Assembly: GCA_964505975.1 (NCBI GenBank)
Contig: CAZDLW010000014.1
Coordinates: 1-43,178 of the forward strand
Reading direction: 5' to 3'
Length of the DNA: 43,178 bases
From: Gp6-AA40 sp964505975
Lineage (GTDB): Bacteria; Acidobacteriota; Vicinamibacteria; Vicinamibacterales; UBA2999
The position numbers were made by a program, and so were the translations under genes. This document shows positions 32,309 to 41,039 of this stretch, one piece after another (the first letter of the stretch is position 1; each line of letters begins with the position of its first letter). The notes under the pieces were generated by a model, which worked only from the letters and a program-made list of their open reading frames with translations, did not search any database and was not told the DNA's origin.

Positions 32309-33018
32309 AGTTTGCGGTGGTCGTCTTTCCCGGCTCCAATTGCGATCACGACGCCTACCATGCGGCGCGACACGTGCTGGGTCAGGATGCCGAGCTCGTG
32401 TGGCACAGGGACACCAGTCTGCGGCGCGCCGATGTGGTGATCCTGCCAGGCGGTTTTGCCCATGGTGACTATTTGCGCACCGGAGCCATCGCGCGATTCT
32501 CACCGATCATGCAGACGGTGACTGGATTTGCCAGGTCCGGCGGACCCGTGCTCGGAATCTGCAACGGCTTTCAGGTGCTGCTCGAGTCGGGCCTGCTCCC
32601 GGGCGCGATGCTCAGGAACAGGGACCTGCACTTCCGCTGCGAACATGTGTACATCAGGGTCGAGCAGACGGACACACCGTTCACGGCGGTATGTCGTGCG
32701 GGCCAGGTGCTACGAATTCCCATCGCCCACGGCGACGGCAACTACTACGCCGGGCCGGAGGTCGTAGAGCGATTGGAGCGGAATCGCCAGGTGATCTTCC
32801 GGTACACGGACGCGGACGGCGTCGCGAGCGATGAGGCCAATCCAAACGGGTCGGTGGGTGGCATCGCCGGCATCTGCAGCGACATCCGCAACGTGGTGGG
32901 CTTGATGCCTCATCCGGAGCGCGCCTGCGAGTTGGCGATCGGCAGCGCCGATGGGCTGCTGTTGTTCGAGTCCGCGATCGCGGCGGTCACCCGGGGGGCC
33001 TTTGCGGTCGCGCGATGA
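32305..33018 (+). CDS. purQ: phosphoribosylformylglycinamidine synthase, glutaminase subunit PurQ
   Basis: Protein of 237 residues with a class I glutamine amidotransferase fold: KFAVVVFPGSNCDHDAYHA, LPGGFAHGDYLRTGAIAR, the nucleophile cysteine in VLGICNGFQVLLESGLLPG, and HPERACE near the C-terminus with the catalytic His and Glu. It releases ammonia from glutamine for PurL. Overlaps purS upstream and purL downstream by 4 nt each, so the three subunits are translationally coupled. Confidence 0.95.
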   Translation: MKFAVVVFPGSNCDHDAYHAARHVLGQDAELVWHRDTSLRRADVVILPGGFAHGDYLRTGAIARFSPIMQTVTGFARSGGPVLGICNGFQVLLESGLLPGAMLRNRDLHFRCEHVYIRVEQTDTPFTAVCRAGQVLRIPIAHGDGNYYAGPEVVERLERNRQVIFRYTDADGVASDEANPNGSVGGIAGICSDIRNVVGLMPHPERACELAIGSADGLLLFESAIAAVTRGAFAVAR

Positions 33019-35252
33019 CGATCACGGATCAGGTCCTGGAGCAGCACGGCGTCACGCGCGAGGAGTATTCGCGCATCGTGGACATCCTCGGCCGCGTTCC
33101 CACGTTCACCGAACTGGGCATCTTCTCGGTGATGTGGTCCGAGCACTGCAGTTACAAGAGCTCGCGTGCGCACCTGAAGACGCTTCCGACGGCCGGCGAT
33201 CGCGTCCTGCAGGGTCCTGGCGAGAACGCGGGCGCGGTCGACATCGGTGACGGACTCGCCGCGGTCTTCAAAATCGAATCCCATAACCACCCCTCGTTCA
33301 TCGAGCCCTATCAGGGAGCTGCGACGGGCGTGGGTGGTATCGTCCGAGACATCTTCACCATGGGCGCGCGTCCGGTCGCGCTGCTCAATGCGCTCCGGTT
33401 CGGACGGCTGGAGGACCCGCTCGTTCGCAGAACCATGGCTGGCGTCGTGGCGGGGATCGCGGGGTACGGCAATAGCATCGGCGTGCCCACCATCGGCGGC
33501 GAAATCGGTTTCGACGAGAGCTACACGGGCAACCCGCTCGTCAACGTCTTCTGTCTCGGCATTGCGCGCACTGACGAGATCGTGAAGGGAATCGCATCTG
33601 GTGTGGGCAATCCCGTGTACTACGTTGGAGCCAAGACTGGTCGCGACGGCATTCATGGAGCCGTCATGGCCTCGGCCGAGTTCGACGAGCGGTCTGCGGA
33701 GAAGCGGCCGGCGGTTCAGGTTGGCGATCCGTTCATGGAGAAGTTGCTCCTCGAGGCATGCCTCGAGGTCATGAAGAGCGGGGCGCTGGTCGGCATTCAG
33801 GACATGGGCGCCGCCGGTCTGACCTGCTCCACGTGTGAGATGGGTTCCCGTGGCGGGGCTGGCATCGAGGTCGACGTCTCCTGCGTGCCGCAGCGTGAGA
33901 TCGGCATGACCCCCTACGAGATCATGCTGTCGGAATCGCAGGAACGGATGTTGCTCGTGGTCGAGCGCGGGCGTGAGGCCGATGTCGAGCGGATCTTCGG
34001 GAAGTGGGATCTCCATGCCGTGCGCGTTGGCGAGGTGACGAGCGACGGGCTGCTGCGAGTGAAGCATCGAGGCGAGGTGGTGGCCGAGGTTCCCAACCGC
34101 GCATTGACGGACGACGCGCCGATGTACCGGCGGCCGATCGCGGAGCCCGCCTACCTCGCCGAAGCGGGCCAATTGTCGCTCGACGTGCTGGGGACGCCGC
34201 CACGGGTCGAGGATGTGTTCAGACGTCTGCTCGGGTCGCCTGGGATTGCCAGCAAGCGATGGGTGTACCGCCAGTACGACCACATGGTGCAGACCAACAC
34301 GATCGCGATGCCGGGCATGGGCGCTGGCGTCATCCGCGTCAAGGGGACGCGCCGGGCGCTCGCGATGTCGGTGGACGGCAACGCGCGATACGTCTACCTC
34401 GATCCGTATGTGGGTGCGCAGCTCGCTGTGGCGGAAGCGGCGCGCAACGTGGTGTGTGCGGGGGCGCAGCCGGTCGGTGCCACGAACTGTCTCAACTTCG
34501 GCAATCCCCAGCGGCCCGAGATCATGTGGCAATTCGCCCGAGCAGTGGAGGGAATGGGGGCAGCCTGTCGCGCGCTCGCCATTCCGATCACGGGCGGAAA
34601 CGTCAGTCTCTACAACGAAACGGATGGTCGGGCTGTGCTGCCGACACCCGTCATCGGCGTCGTTGGTGTGATTGATGATGCAGCGTCGGTGAAGGGACGG
34701 ATGTTTCGCACTGCCGGCGACGCGGTCGTCCTGTTGGGAGAGAGTCGAGATGAGCTGGGCGGGAGCGAGTATCTCGAGGTGATGCACGGCGTGATCCGCG
34801 GCGTGCCTCCTGCGATCGATCTCCAGCTCGAGTCCGCGCTGCACCGCGTTCTGGTGGAGGCCGTGAGGGCCGACCTCGTGCGTTCTGCGCACGACTGCGC
34901 AGACGGTGGTCTCGCGATTGCCCTCGCGGAGTGCTGCTTCGATGCGCCGCTCGGAGTGGAGGTCGATGTGCCGGCCGTACGCGCGACGCCAGGGTTCGTT
35001 GCGATCGCGACCTTGTTCGGTGAATCGGCGTCCCGCGTCGTAGTGTCGGTTGCTCCCGATCGCGTGCCGGATCTCGTGGCGCTGGCCCAGAGCGGCGGTG
35101 TTCCCGCAACCCGGATTGGTGTCGTCGGTGGGGACCGCATCCGGATCGCGATCGACGGGCGCGCGGCGCTGGTTGAGCCACTGGCGGCCGCGTACGAGAT
35201 ATGGTCGACGGCGATCGAGAGCTATTTCGTCCGCAGACAGGCCATTGCGTGA
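33015..35252 (+). CDS. purL: phosphoribosylformylglycinamidine synthase, small-type PurL
   Basis: Protein of 745 residues, the short form that works with separate PurS and PurQ rather than the 1300-residue fused enzyme. It has the two AIRS-like halves: MWSEHCSYKSSRAHLKTLPT and FKIESHNHPSFIEPYQGAAT in the first, and TNCLNFGNPQRPEIMWQF with ITGGNVSLYNET in the second. It converts FGAR to FGAM with ATP and ammonia from PurQ. The start ATG overlaps the purQ stop. After its stop come 159 non-coding bases before purF. Confidence 0.96.
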   Translation: MTITDQVLEQHGVTREEYSRIVDILGRVPTFTELGIFSVMWSEHCSYKSSRAHLKTLPTAGDRVLQGPGENAGAVDIGDGLAAVFKIESHNHPSFIEPYQGAATGVGGIVRDIFTMGARPVALLNALRFGRLEDPLVRRTMAGVVAGIAGYGNSIGVPTIGGEIGFDESYTGNPLVNVFCLGIARTDEIVKGIASGVGNPVYYVGAKTGRDGIHGAVMASAEFDERSAEKRPAVQVGDPFMEKLLLEACLEVMKSGALVGIQDMGAAGLTCSTCEMGSRGGAGIEVDVSCVPQREIGMTPYEIMLSESQERMLLVVERGREADVERIFGKWDLHAVRVGEVTSDGLLRVKHRGEVVAEVPNRALTDDAPMYRRPIAEPAYLAEAGQLSLDVLGTPPRVEDVFRRLLGSPGIASKRWVYRQYDHMVQTNTIAMPGMGAGVIRVKGTRRALAMSVDGNARYVYLDPYVGAQLAVAEAARNVVCAGAQPVGATNCLNFGNPQRPEIMWQFARAVEGMGAACRALAIPITGGNVSLYNETDGRAVLPTPVIGVVGVIDDAASVKGRMFRTAGDAVVLLGESRDELGGSEYLEVMHGVIRGVPPAIDLQLESALHRVLVEAVRADLVRSAHDCADGGLAIALAECCFDAPLGVEVDVPAVRATPGFVAIATLFGESASRVVVSVAPDRVPDLVALAQSGGVPATRIGVVGGDRIRIAIDGRAALVEPLAAAYEIWSTAIESYFVRRQAIA

Positions 35253-35300
35253 CGTACACTGAAGACGCAGTCCCACGGAGCCCGCGGCGTGCGGTGTCGC

Positions 35301-35318
35301 GGCAGTTGCGTGACTGCC
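35301..35318 (+). promoter_or_regulatory. GGCAG/CTGCC inverted repeat upstream of purF
   Basis: GGCAG (35301-35305), TTGCGTGA, CTGCC (35314-35318), about 95 nt before purF. A weak promoter TTGCGT-16-GATAAC would have its -35 in the centre of the repeat. The purD and purN leaders carry the same arms with 6-nt loops. Confidence 0.4.
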
Positions 35319-35411
35319 TTCTGAATCGATAACTCGGGGGCGGGACCGCAGCGTCCGTGGCGCCCGACTGAATCTGACCGCAGCTCTGCGGGCCGGTGCC
35401 CGCGACGGCCT

Positions 35412-36884
35412 ATGTTCGACAAGTTCCGCGAGGAGTGTGGCGTCTTCGGGATCTTCGGGCATCCGGAAGCCTCCAATCTCACGTACCTTGGCCTGTACGC
35501 TCTCCAGCACCGCGGTCAGGAGAGCGCTGGTATCGCCGCGTCCGACGGGATGCAGATCCGTGTGTCGAAGGCGATGGGCTATGTGAACGAAGCGTTCGAC
35601 AGTGCCGCCCTCGGAAAGCTGCCCGGTCGTCTGGCCGTCGGCCACGTGCGGTACTCGACGGCCGGCGAGAGCCGGCTGGCCAACGCGCAGCCAATCGTCG
35701 TGGACAGCGCGCACGGACAGTTGGCGGTCTGCCACAACGGCAACCTGGTCAACGCGGGCGAAGTGCGAGATGCGCTGGTACGCGACGGTGCGATCTTCCA
35801 GACCAACAGCGATACGGAAGTCATGGTGCACCTCTTCGCGCGGTCGCGCGAGGACGGCCCCGAGAGCGCAATCATCGACGCGATCTCGCAGGTGCGCGGC
35901 GCGTTCTCGTTCGTGCTGATGACCAAGGATCGTGTGATTGGGGCTCGCGATCCTCACGGATTCCGCCCGCTCGCACTCGGCCGGCTGGACGACGCATGGG
36001 TCGTCTGCTCGGAAACGTGCGCGATGGATCTCATTGGCGCGACTTACGTACGCGATGTCGAGCCGGGCGAGGTCGTCGTGGCCGGGCCACAGGGGCTCCG
36101 ATCGATCAAGCCGTTCGCCGTGGCCCCTCGTGCGCAGTGTGTGTTCGAACACGTCTATTTCGCGCGTCCGGACAGCTATGTGTTCGGCGAGAGCGTGAAC
36201 GAAGTGCGCACGGAATTCGGGCGACGACTCGCCAGGGAGGCGCCCGTGGATGCCGACGTGGTCGTGCCGGTTCCCGACTCTGGTGTCTGTGCCGCCGTCG
36301 GATTTGCCGAGGCGTCTGCCATTCCGCTGCGGATGGGGCTCATCCGCAATCACTACATCGGCCGCACGTTCATCGAGCCGCAGCAGTCCATCCGCCACTT
36401 CGGCGTGCGGGTGAAGTTGAATCCCGTCCGCAGTATCCTGAACGGGAAGCGGGTCGTTCTGGTTGATGATTCAATCGTCCGGGGCACCACGAGCCGGAAG
36501 ATCGTGCGGATGGTCCGAACCGCCGGCGCGAGGGAGGTGCACATGCGCATCAGCTGTCCCCCCACCGTGTCGCCGTGCTTCTATGGCGTGGATACGCCGC
36601 GCCGGTCGGAGCTGATTGCGGCGACGCACACGCTCGAGGAGATTCGCAGGTACCTGAATGCGGACAGCGTCGCGTATCTCAGCCTGAACGGCCTCGCCGC
36701 GGCCGTGAACGGCGGACACGCTGCGTACTGCACCTCGTGCTACACCGGGAAGTACCCGGTGGCGTTTCCACGGGACGAAGCGGCGTACATGCAGTTGGCA
36801 CTGAAGCTCAACGCCGATCCGGTTGCCGAGGAGCCCGACTCGGTCACCATACCCGATCTCGAGAGGGATCCCGTCGTCAGATGA
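35412..36884 (+). CDS. purF: amidophosphoribosyltransferase
   Basis: Protein of 490 residues. Cys9 in MFDKFREECGVFGIFG should become the N-terminal nucleophile after removal of an 8-residue propeptide, as in the Bacillus-type enzyme. The glutaminase domain has YALQHRGQESAGI and VGHVRYST. The transferase domain has the PRPP loop VVLVDDSIVRGTTSRKIV. C-terminal cysteines (for example YCTSCYTGKYPV) together with those in ISCPPTVSPC fit the iron-sulfur type. It commits PRPP to purine synthesis. The HEAT-repeat gene begins 6 nt after its stop. Confidence 0.95.
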   Translation: MFDKFREECGVFGIFGHPEASNLTYLGLYALQHRGQESAGIAASDGMQIRVSKAMGYVNEAFDSAALGKLPGRLAVGHVRYSTAGESRLANAQPIVVDSAHGQLAVCHNGNLVNAGEVRDALVRDGAIFQTNSDTEVMVHLFARSREDGPESAIIDAISQVRGAFSFVLMTKDRVIGARDPHGFRPLALGRLDDAWVVCSETCAMDLIGATYVRDVEPGEVVVAGPQGLRSIKPFAVAPRAQCVFEHVYFARPDSYVFGESVNEVRTEFGRRLAREAPVDADVVVPVPDSGVCAAVGFAEASAIPLRMGLIRNHYIGRTFIEPQQSIRHFGVRVKLNPVRSILNGKRVVLVDDSIVRGTTSRKIVRMVRTAGAREVHMRISCPPTVSPCFYGVDTPRRSELIAATHTLEEIRRYLNADSVAYLSLNGLAAAVNGGHAAYCTSCYTGKYPVAFPRDEAAYMQLALKLNADPVAEEPDSVTIPDLERDPVVR

Positions 36885-36890
36885 TTCCTC

Positions 36891-38060
36891 ATGAGCTGTC
36901 TCGTTCTGGCGATTCTGCTCATCGTGCCGTCGAGCGTCGTTCCGTGCGTCCAGAGGAGCAGCCTGGCCGCCGGTCAGTCCGTCACCCTCAGGGAGCTCGA
37001 CAGCCATATCGCCGACCTTGGGTCGTTCGATTACGAGACGCGAATGAATGCGGCACGGATGGTGCGTCGCGCACCGGCGCCGGCGGCCGTAGGCGCGCTC
37101 GCCGATGCCGTGCGGATGCACGAGGACGAGTTCGTCCGGTATCGGGCGCTCGTGCTCTTGACGGCGTTCAACGACCGAGGCACCAGGACTCTGATGAACG
37201 GGTTACTGACGGATCGGAACGATCGCGTGCGCGAAGTGGTGTTCAGGTGGCTGGAGCGTCACCCCGATCCGTCGAAGATTCCAACCCTGCTTGCGGCGCT
37301 GCAGACAGAGACGGCCGAGTTCGTACGCCCCGCGCTCGTCGCCGCACTGGCAGCGGTGGGGCAGGACGTGCAGGTACAGCGGGCGTTGCTCGGAGAAGTG
37401 GGTCGGGGATTCGACTTCTTCCGGAGCGCGGTGATCGACGCTCTGGGTCGGCATCGGGCCGCCTATGCTGTGGAGTCCATTGTCGCCGTGGCACGTGGCG
37501 AAGGCCCACTCCAGGACGACGCCGTGGTTGCATTGGGCCGCATCGGTGACGCGCGCGCGCGTCCAGTGCTGACAGCGGTGACGAAGACGTCGACGGAGCT
37601 CAGGGCGAGCGTGACGGCGGCCCAGTGCCTGCTTGGAGAGGGATGCGATCGTCACCTGGCTGAGTTGATGACGATGGCCACGATGCCGGGTGCCTCGTGG
37701 TCCGTGGTGCGGGCCGCCGTCAACGCGCTCTCGGTGCTTGCCGTCGAGGGTGACCTCAGGGCACTCTCCGTCCTGTACGGTCTTGGCAGGCAGGACAGTG
37801 CGATGCGAGAGGTGGTAGGTGTGGGAATTGGGGTGGTCGCGCTCCGTCGGCCCGATCTGATGCTGGAATGGCTCGAGCGGACGCAGGAGGAGACCATCGT
37901 CCCGGCAGTGGACCTGTTGAAGGAGGGTTTCAACCGCCTCGAAGAGGACTTCGCCAAGGAGCAGTTCTTCGCCGTCGTGCGCGCGACCTACTGGAAGACA
38001 GGGGACGGATCGGCCACCCGACGGCTTGCGGCCATGCTCATCCAGCGGCTCGAGTTCTGA
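36891..38060 (+). CDS. HEAT-repeat protein embedded in the purine cluster
   Basis: Protein of 389 residues made of repeating helical pairs in the style of HEAT/PBS-lyase repeats, for example YETRMNAARMVRRAPAPAAV, ALADAVRMHEDEFVRYRALV, RTLMNGLLTDRNDRVREVVF, and ARPVLTAVTKTSTELRASVT. The N-terminus is hydrophobic (CLVLAILLIVPSSVV) and could be a signal peptide or anchor, although it lacks basic residues and the true start could differ. No catalytic motif is visible. The very short gap from purF implies co-transcription. HEAT proteins are usually scaffolds; a link to purine synthesis is not established. Confidence 0.75.
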   Translation: MSCLVLAILLIVPSSVVPCVQRSSLAAGQSVTLRELDSHIADLGSFDYETRMNAARMVRRAPAPAAVGALADAVRMHEDEFVRYRALVLLTAFNDRGTRTLMNGLLTDRNDRVREVVFRWLERHPDPSKIPTLLAALQTETAEFVRPALVAALAAVGQDVQVQRALLGEVGRGFDFFRSAVIDALGRHRAAYAVESIVAVARGEGPLQDDAVVALGRIGDARARPVLTAVTKTSTELRASVTAAQCLLGEGCDRHLAELMTMATMPGASWSVVRAAVNALSVLAVEGDLRALSVLYGLGRQDSAMREVVGVGIGVVALRRPDLMLEWLERTQEETIVPAVDLLKEGFNRLEEDFAKEQFFAVVRATYWKTGDGSATRRLAAMLIQRLEF

Positions 38061-38076
38061 CGAGGCCCTGATCAAC

Positions 38077-38100
38077 CGGCAGGATTGACTCCACCTGCCG
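38077..38100 (+). promoter_or_regulatory. inverted repeat upstream of purM
   Basis: CGGCAGG (38077-38083) and CCTGCCG (38094-38100) flank a 10-nt centre that contains TTGACT. It lies in the 195-nt gap before purM and has no T-tract. It could be a hairpin or an operator over a -35 box; a matching -10 is poor (GCGGAT). Confidence 0.4.
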
Positions 38101-38255
38101 TGGAGCCGCGGATTGGAGCACGGCCTCGTGAGTGGCCGTGGAGCGTTGCCAGCTTTCGCACGCCTCCACGTACGCGGTCGAGGGGTCAGGCCGGCGGGTT
38201 TCGATGCTCCTTTTCCGGAACGGCACCCGGCTCGCCGGACGCAACGGACACACGC

Positions 38256-39284
38256 ATGGACTACAAAGCATCTGGAGTCGATATCGATGCCGGCAACGAG
38301 GCCGTCCGCCGCATTCGCGGGTTGGCGCGGTCGACGTCCACTCCAGGTGTGCTGTCGGACATCGGCGCCTTCGGAGGGCTCTTCCAGCTCGAGTCGACAC
38401 GGTACCGAAACCCGGTGCTCGTGGCCAGCGCCGACGGAGTGGGAACGAAGCTCAAGGTGGCGTTCCTCGCTGGGCGGCACGACACGATTGGCATCGACCT
38501 CGTCAACCACTGCGTGAACGACATTCTGGTGCAGGGTGCCGAGCCGCTGTTCTTCCTGGATTACCTTGCCACGGGGCGGCTTTCGCCCGATGTTGTCGAG
38601 ACGATTGTCTCGGGGATCGCATGTGCGTGCCGCGAGAACCGATGCGCGCTCCTCGGCGGTGAGACGGCCGAGATGCCCGGCTTCTACGGGGACGGTGAGT
38701 ACGATCTCGCAGGATTCATCGTAGGTGCCGTTGACCGTCAATGCCTGATCGACGGACGGACCATCGTCCAGGGGGATGTGCTCATCGGCCTGCCCTCGTC
38801 CGGTCTGCACACCAACGGATACTCACTGGCCCGCCAGATTGTCTTCGAACGCTGCGGATTGACAGTCGACAGCCCTGTGCCGGATCTCGGGTGCACCATC
38901 GGGGAGGCGCTTCTCTGTCCGCACCGATCGTATCTGTCGTCCGTGGGACCGGTACTCGCATCCGGCTCCATCAAGGGGATGGCACACATCACTGGTGGTG
39001 GACTGACAGAGAACCTGCCGCGCAGCCTTCCTCCAGGGACGGCCGCACGAGTCGACATGAGGGCCTGGAACATTCCCCCCGTTTTTGGGTGGTTGCAGGC
39101 GAGCGGACAGGTGCCAATCGAGGACATGATGCGCACGTTCAACATGGGCATCGGGCTCGTGGTGGTCTGTGCCGCCGATTCCGTCGAACTAGTACTCGAC
39201 GAGCTGTCCGCTCACGGCGAGCGCAACGCATGCGTGATCGGGGAGGTCGTGAGCGGCGAACGTCGAGAGGTGAGATATGCGTAG
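38256..39284 (+). CDS. purM: phosphoribosylformylglycinamidine cyclo-ligase (AIR synthetase)
   Basis: Protein of 342 residues, the normal length. It begins YKASGVDIDAGNEAVRRI. Conserved PurM blocks follow: LVASADGVGTKLKVAFL, GIDLVNHCVNDILVQGAEPLF, CALLGGETAEMPGFY, LPSSGLHTNGYSLAR, GMAHITGGGLTENLPR and MMRTFNMGIGLVVVC. It closes the imidazole ring, making AIR from FGAM. ATG 38256 was chosen over an upstream start at 38085 because the canonical N-terminus begins there. It is followed at once by structured element copy B and purN. Confidence 0.96.
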   Translation: MDYKASGVDIDAGNEAVRRIRGLARSTSTPGVLSDIGAFGGLFQLESTRYRNPVLVASADGVGTKLKVAFLAGRHDTIGIDLVNHCVNDILVQGAEPLFFLDYLATGRLSPDVVETIVSGIACACRENRCALLGGETAEMPGFYGDGEYDLAGFIVGAVDRQCLIDGRTIVQGDVLIGLPSSGLHTNGYSLARQIVFERCGLTVDSPVPDLGCTIGEALLCPHRSYLSSVGPVLASGSIKGMAHITGGGLTENLPRSLPPGTAARVDMRAWNIPPVFGWLQASGQVPIEDMMRTFNMGIGLVVVCAADSVELVLDELSAHGERNACVIGEVVSGERREVRYA

Positions 39285-39289
39285 CCCGG

Positions 39290-39382
39290 CCCGCACGGCG
39301 CGGGCAGGAGAGACTGCCATCCAGCGAGGCAGAGTCGGCGCCGGCTTCTCCAAGCTCGCTGGTCCAAGCGCGAAGTCTCGCT
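39290..39382 (+). repeat. structured leader element, copy B (purM-purN gap)
   Basis: Begins 6 nt after the purM stop. Hairpin 1 is CCCGC-acggc-GCGGG (39290-39304). Hairpin 2 is GGCAG-gagaga-CTGCC (39303-39318) and again shares GG with hairpin 1. Hairpin 3 is CCAGCGAG (39321-39328) with CTCGCTGG (39355-39362), perfect. An AGCG/CGCT stem follows. Differences from copy A mostly keep the stems, for example C-G to G-T wobble in hairpin 2. Confidence 0.6.
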
Positions 39383-39401
39383 AGGCCTGTGATGTGACGA
39401 C

Positions 39402-40028
39402 GTGGATCCAGCCAGTCGTCAACGTCGTCTTGGAGTGCTGATCTCGGGCCGGGGGAGTAATCTCCAGGCCTTGATCGAGGCGATCGAGCAGGGTCGGCTC
39501 GAGGCGACCATTGCCGTGGTGATCTCGAATCGCGCGGACGCACCAGGGCTCGAGTATGCGCGACGGGCCCGCGTCGAGACGGCATGCATCAGTCATCGCG
39601 GGTGGCCGTCGCGCGACGATTACGATCGGGCCCTCGTGCACGAACTGAAGCGACACGATGTCGGCCTTGTCTGTCTCGCCGGCTTCATGCGGGTCGTTGG
39701 CGCGCCGCTGCTGGAGGCATATCCGCAGGCCATTCTCAACATTCACCCTTCGTTGCTTCCCGCGTTCCCCGGCCTGGAAGCGCAGCGCCAGGCGCTCGAC
39801 CATGGCGTGAGGATCAGCGGCGTGACCGTGCACATGGTCACCTCGGAACTGGACGCTGGTCCGATTGTCGTTCAGCGTGCGGTGCCCGTGCGGGAGGACG
39901 ACACGGTGGAGACACTGGCCGCGCGGATTCTGGCGGAAGAACACCGCGCCTATCCCGAGGCAGTGACGCTGATGCTCGATGGGAGGTGGACAGTCGAGGG
40001 CCGGCGGTTCCTTGTTCGGGCCGGATGA
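39402..40028 (+). CDS. purN: phosphoribosylglycinamide formyltransferase (folate-dependent)
   Basis: Protein of 208 residues. It has LGVLISGRGSNLQALIEAI for phosphoribosyl binding, VVISNRADAPGLEYA, the catalytic NIHPSLLPAFPGLEAQRQAL, and SGVTVHMVTSELDAGPIVVQ with the catalytic His and Asp. It formylates GAR using 10-formyltetrahydrofolate. The start is GTG at 39402 with no strong ribosome binding site, and the gap from purM is filled by structured element copy B. Last gene of the purine cluster. Confidence 0.94.
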   Translation: MDPASRQRRLGVLISGRGSNLQALIEAIEQGRLEATIAVVISNRADAPGLEYARRARVETACISHRGWPSRDDYDRALVHELKRHDVGLVCLAGFMRVVGAPLLEAYPQAILNIHPSLLPAFPGLEAQRQALDHGVRISGVTVHMVTSELDAGPIVVQRAVPVREDDTVETLAARILAEEHRAYPEAVTLMLDGRWTVEGRRFLVRAG

Positions 40029-40065
40029 GGAGGGGGGTAGGAGTCGCCGCGCGGCAAGGGCCCGA

Positions 40066-40896
40066 TCAGCGCGAGGAGGTCGCTCGAGGGCGCAGCGTCA
40101 CGACGGCAACTTCGGGCGGGCAGTTGATCCGAATCGGGAGGTATACGGTTCCCAGGCCGCGGCTGACGAAGATCGACGTCCTGCCGCGATCGCCGACGCC
40201 TTCGAGCACGGGGAATCGACGACGCGCGAAGGCGCCCATGCCGGGAAGCACGACCTGCCCGCCGTGCGTATGCCCGGACAGCACCGCGTGGACACCCAGC
40301 TCCGACGCTTCCGTCAACCTTCTCGGGTCGTGCGCGAGCAGGAGCAACGTACGCCCGTTCGGCTGCAACAGGGAGGAGAGGTCACTCGCATTGCGTGTCC
40401 AGAAGCGTATCCCAGCGAGGTCGAGCGCCTCGCCGCGGATGGTCAGCGTGGTCCGCTGATCCTTGAGTACGGCGAGGCCGGTTCTGGCGAGCGCGGCCGG
40501 TACGTCGCGATCGTCGTCGTGGTTGCCGAGAATCGCGAAGATCCCGTGCGGCGCGTGCAGTGGCTTCAATAGCTCTGCGACCGGGCCGGCAAAGGCGCGG
40601 TCCCGCTGCGTGACGTAGTCGCCGCCCAGGACAATCAGGTCCGGGGCTGCCGCACGAATCAGGCGCACTGCCTCCATCACGTCCGCGGCCGGAACCATGG
40701 CGCTGTGATGAATGTCGGTGATCATCCCGATGCGCAGACCATTCAGGGAGGGCGGCAGATCGGCGATGGGGAGGTCGGTTTCCGTAACTCCAATCCGATG
40801 GCGCTCGTACGCCATGCCATAGGACGCGGTCCCGGTGACCGCGCCAATGGTGGTGGCGAGAATGCCCTTGATGGCCGTTCGTCGGCTGAGGCCCAT
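40066..40896 (-). CDS. Tat-exported metallophosphoesterase
   Basis: Protein of 276 residues. The N-terminus MGLSRRTAIKG followed by a hydrophobic stretch is a twin-arginine signal. The calcineurin-like phosphoesterase motifs are complete: MITDIHHS, LGGDYV, ILGNHDD, LLLLAHDPR and the HTHGGQV metal-binding histidines. It resembles the YaeI/UDP-diacylglucosamine-pyrophosphatase-like group, where the substrate may be a lipid or nucleotide phosphate; here the substrate is unknown. It faces tyrS divergently and converges with purN. Confidence 0.85.
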   Translation of the reverse strand: MGLSRRTAIKGILATTIGAVTGTASYGMAYERHRIGVTETDLPIADLPPSLNGLRIGMITDIHHSAMVPAADVMEAVRLIRAAAPDLIVLGGDYVTQRDRAFAGPVAELLKPLHAPHGIFAILGNHDDDRDVPAALARTGLAVLKDQRTTLTIRGEALDLAGIRFWTRNASDLSSLLQPNGRTLLLLAHDPRRLTEASELGVHAVLSGHTHGGQVVLPGMGAFARRRFPVLEGVGDRGRTSIFVSRGLGTVYLPIRINCPPEVAVVTLRPRATSSR

Positions 40897-41023
40897 GGTC
40901 TGGGGACGGTCTCCTGTGCTGCCTCCAGTCTATCGTCTCGGGACCCTGATCATGGTGAGGTCGCACGACGGCCTGTCGTGGCCTGTTTCCCGCCTTGGCC
41001 TGCCTATTCCCATCCCTGCGCGC

Positions 41024-41029
41024 TATAGT
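41024..41029 (+). promoter_or_regulatory. -10 box for leaderless tyrS
   Basis: TATAGT ends 10 nt before the tyrS ATG at 41040, so transcription would begin within about 4 nt of the start codon. No good -35 is seen. The same hexamer stands before the inositol-phosphate synthase gene in the same position. Confidence 0.45.
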
Positions 41030-41039
41030 TACGACACGG

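Noticed and set aside
32910..36398. A 1162-codon reverse-strand open frame
   Set aside because: It lies antisense to purL and purF, whose families are unmistakable; its His/Arg/Asp-rich composition is typical of a GC-rich shadow frame.
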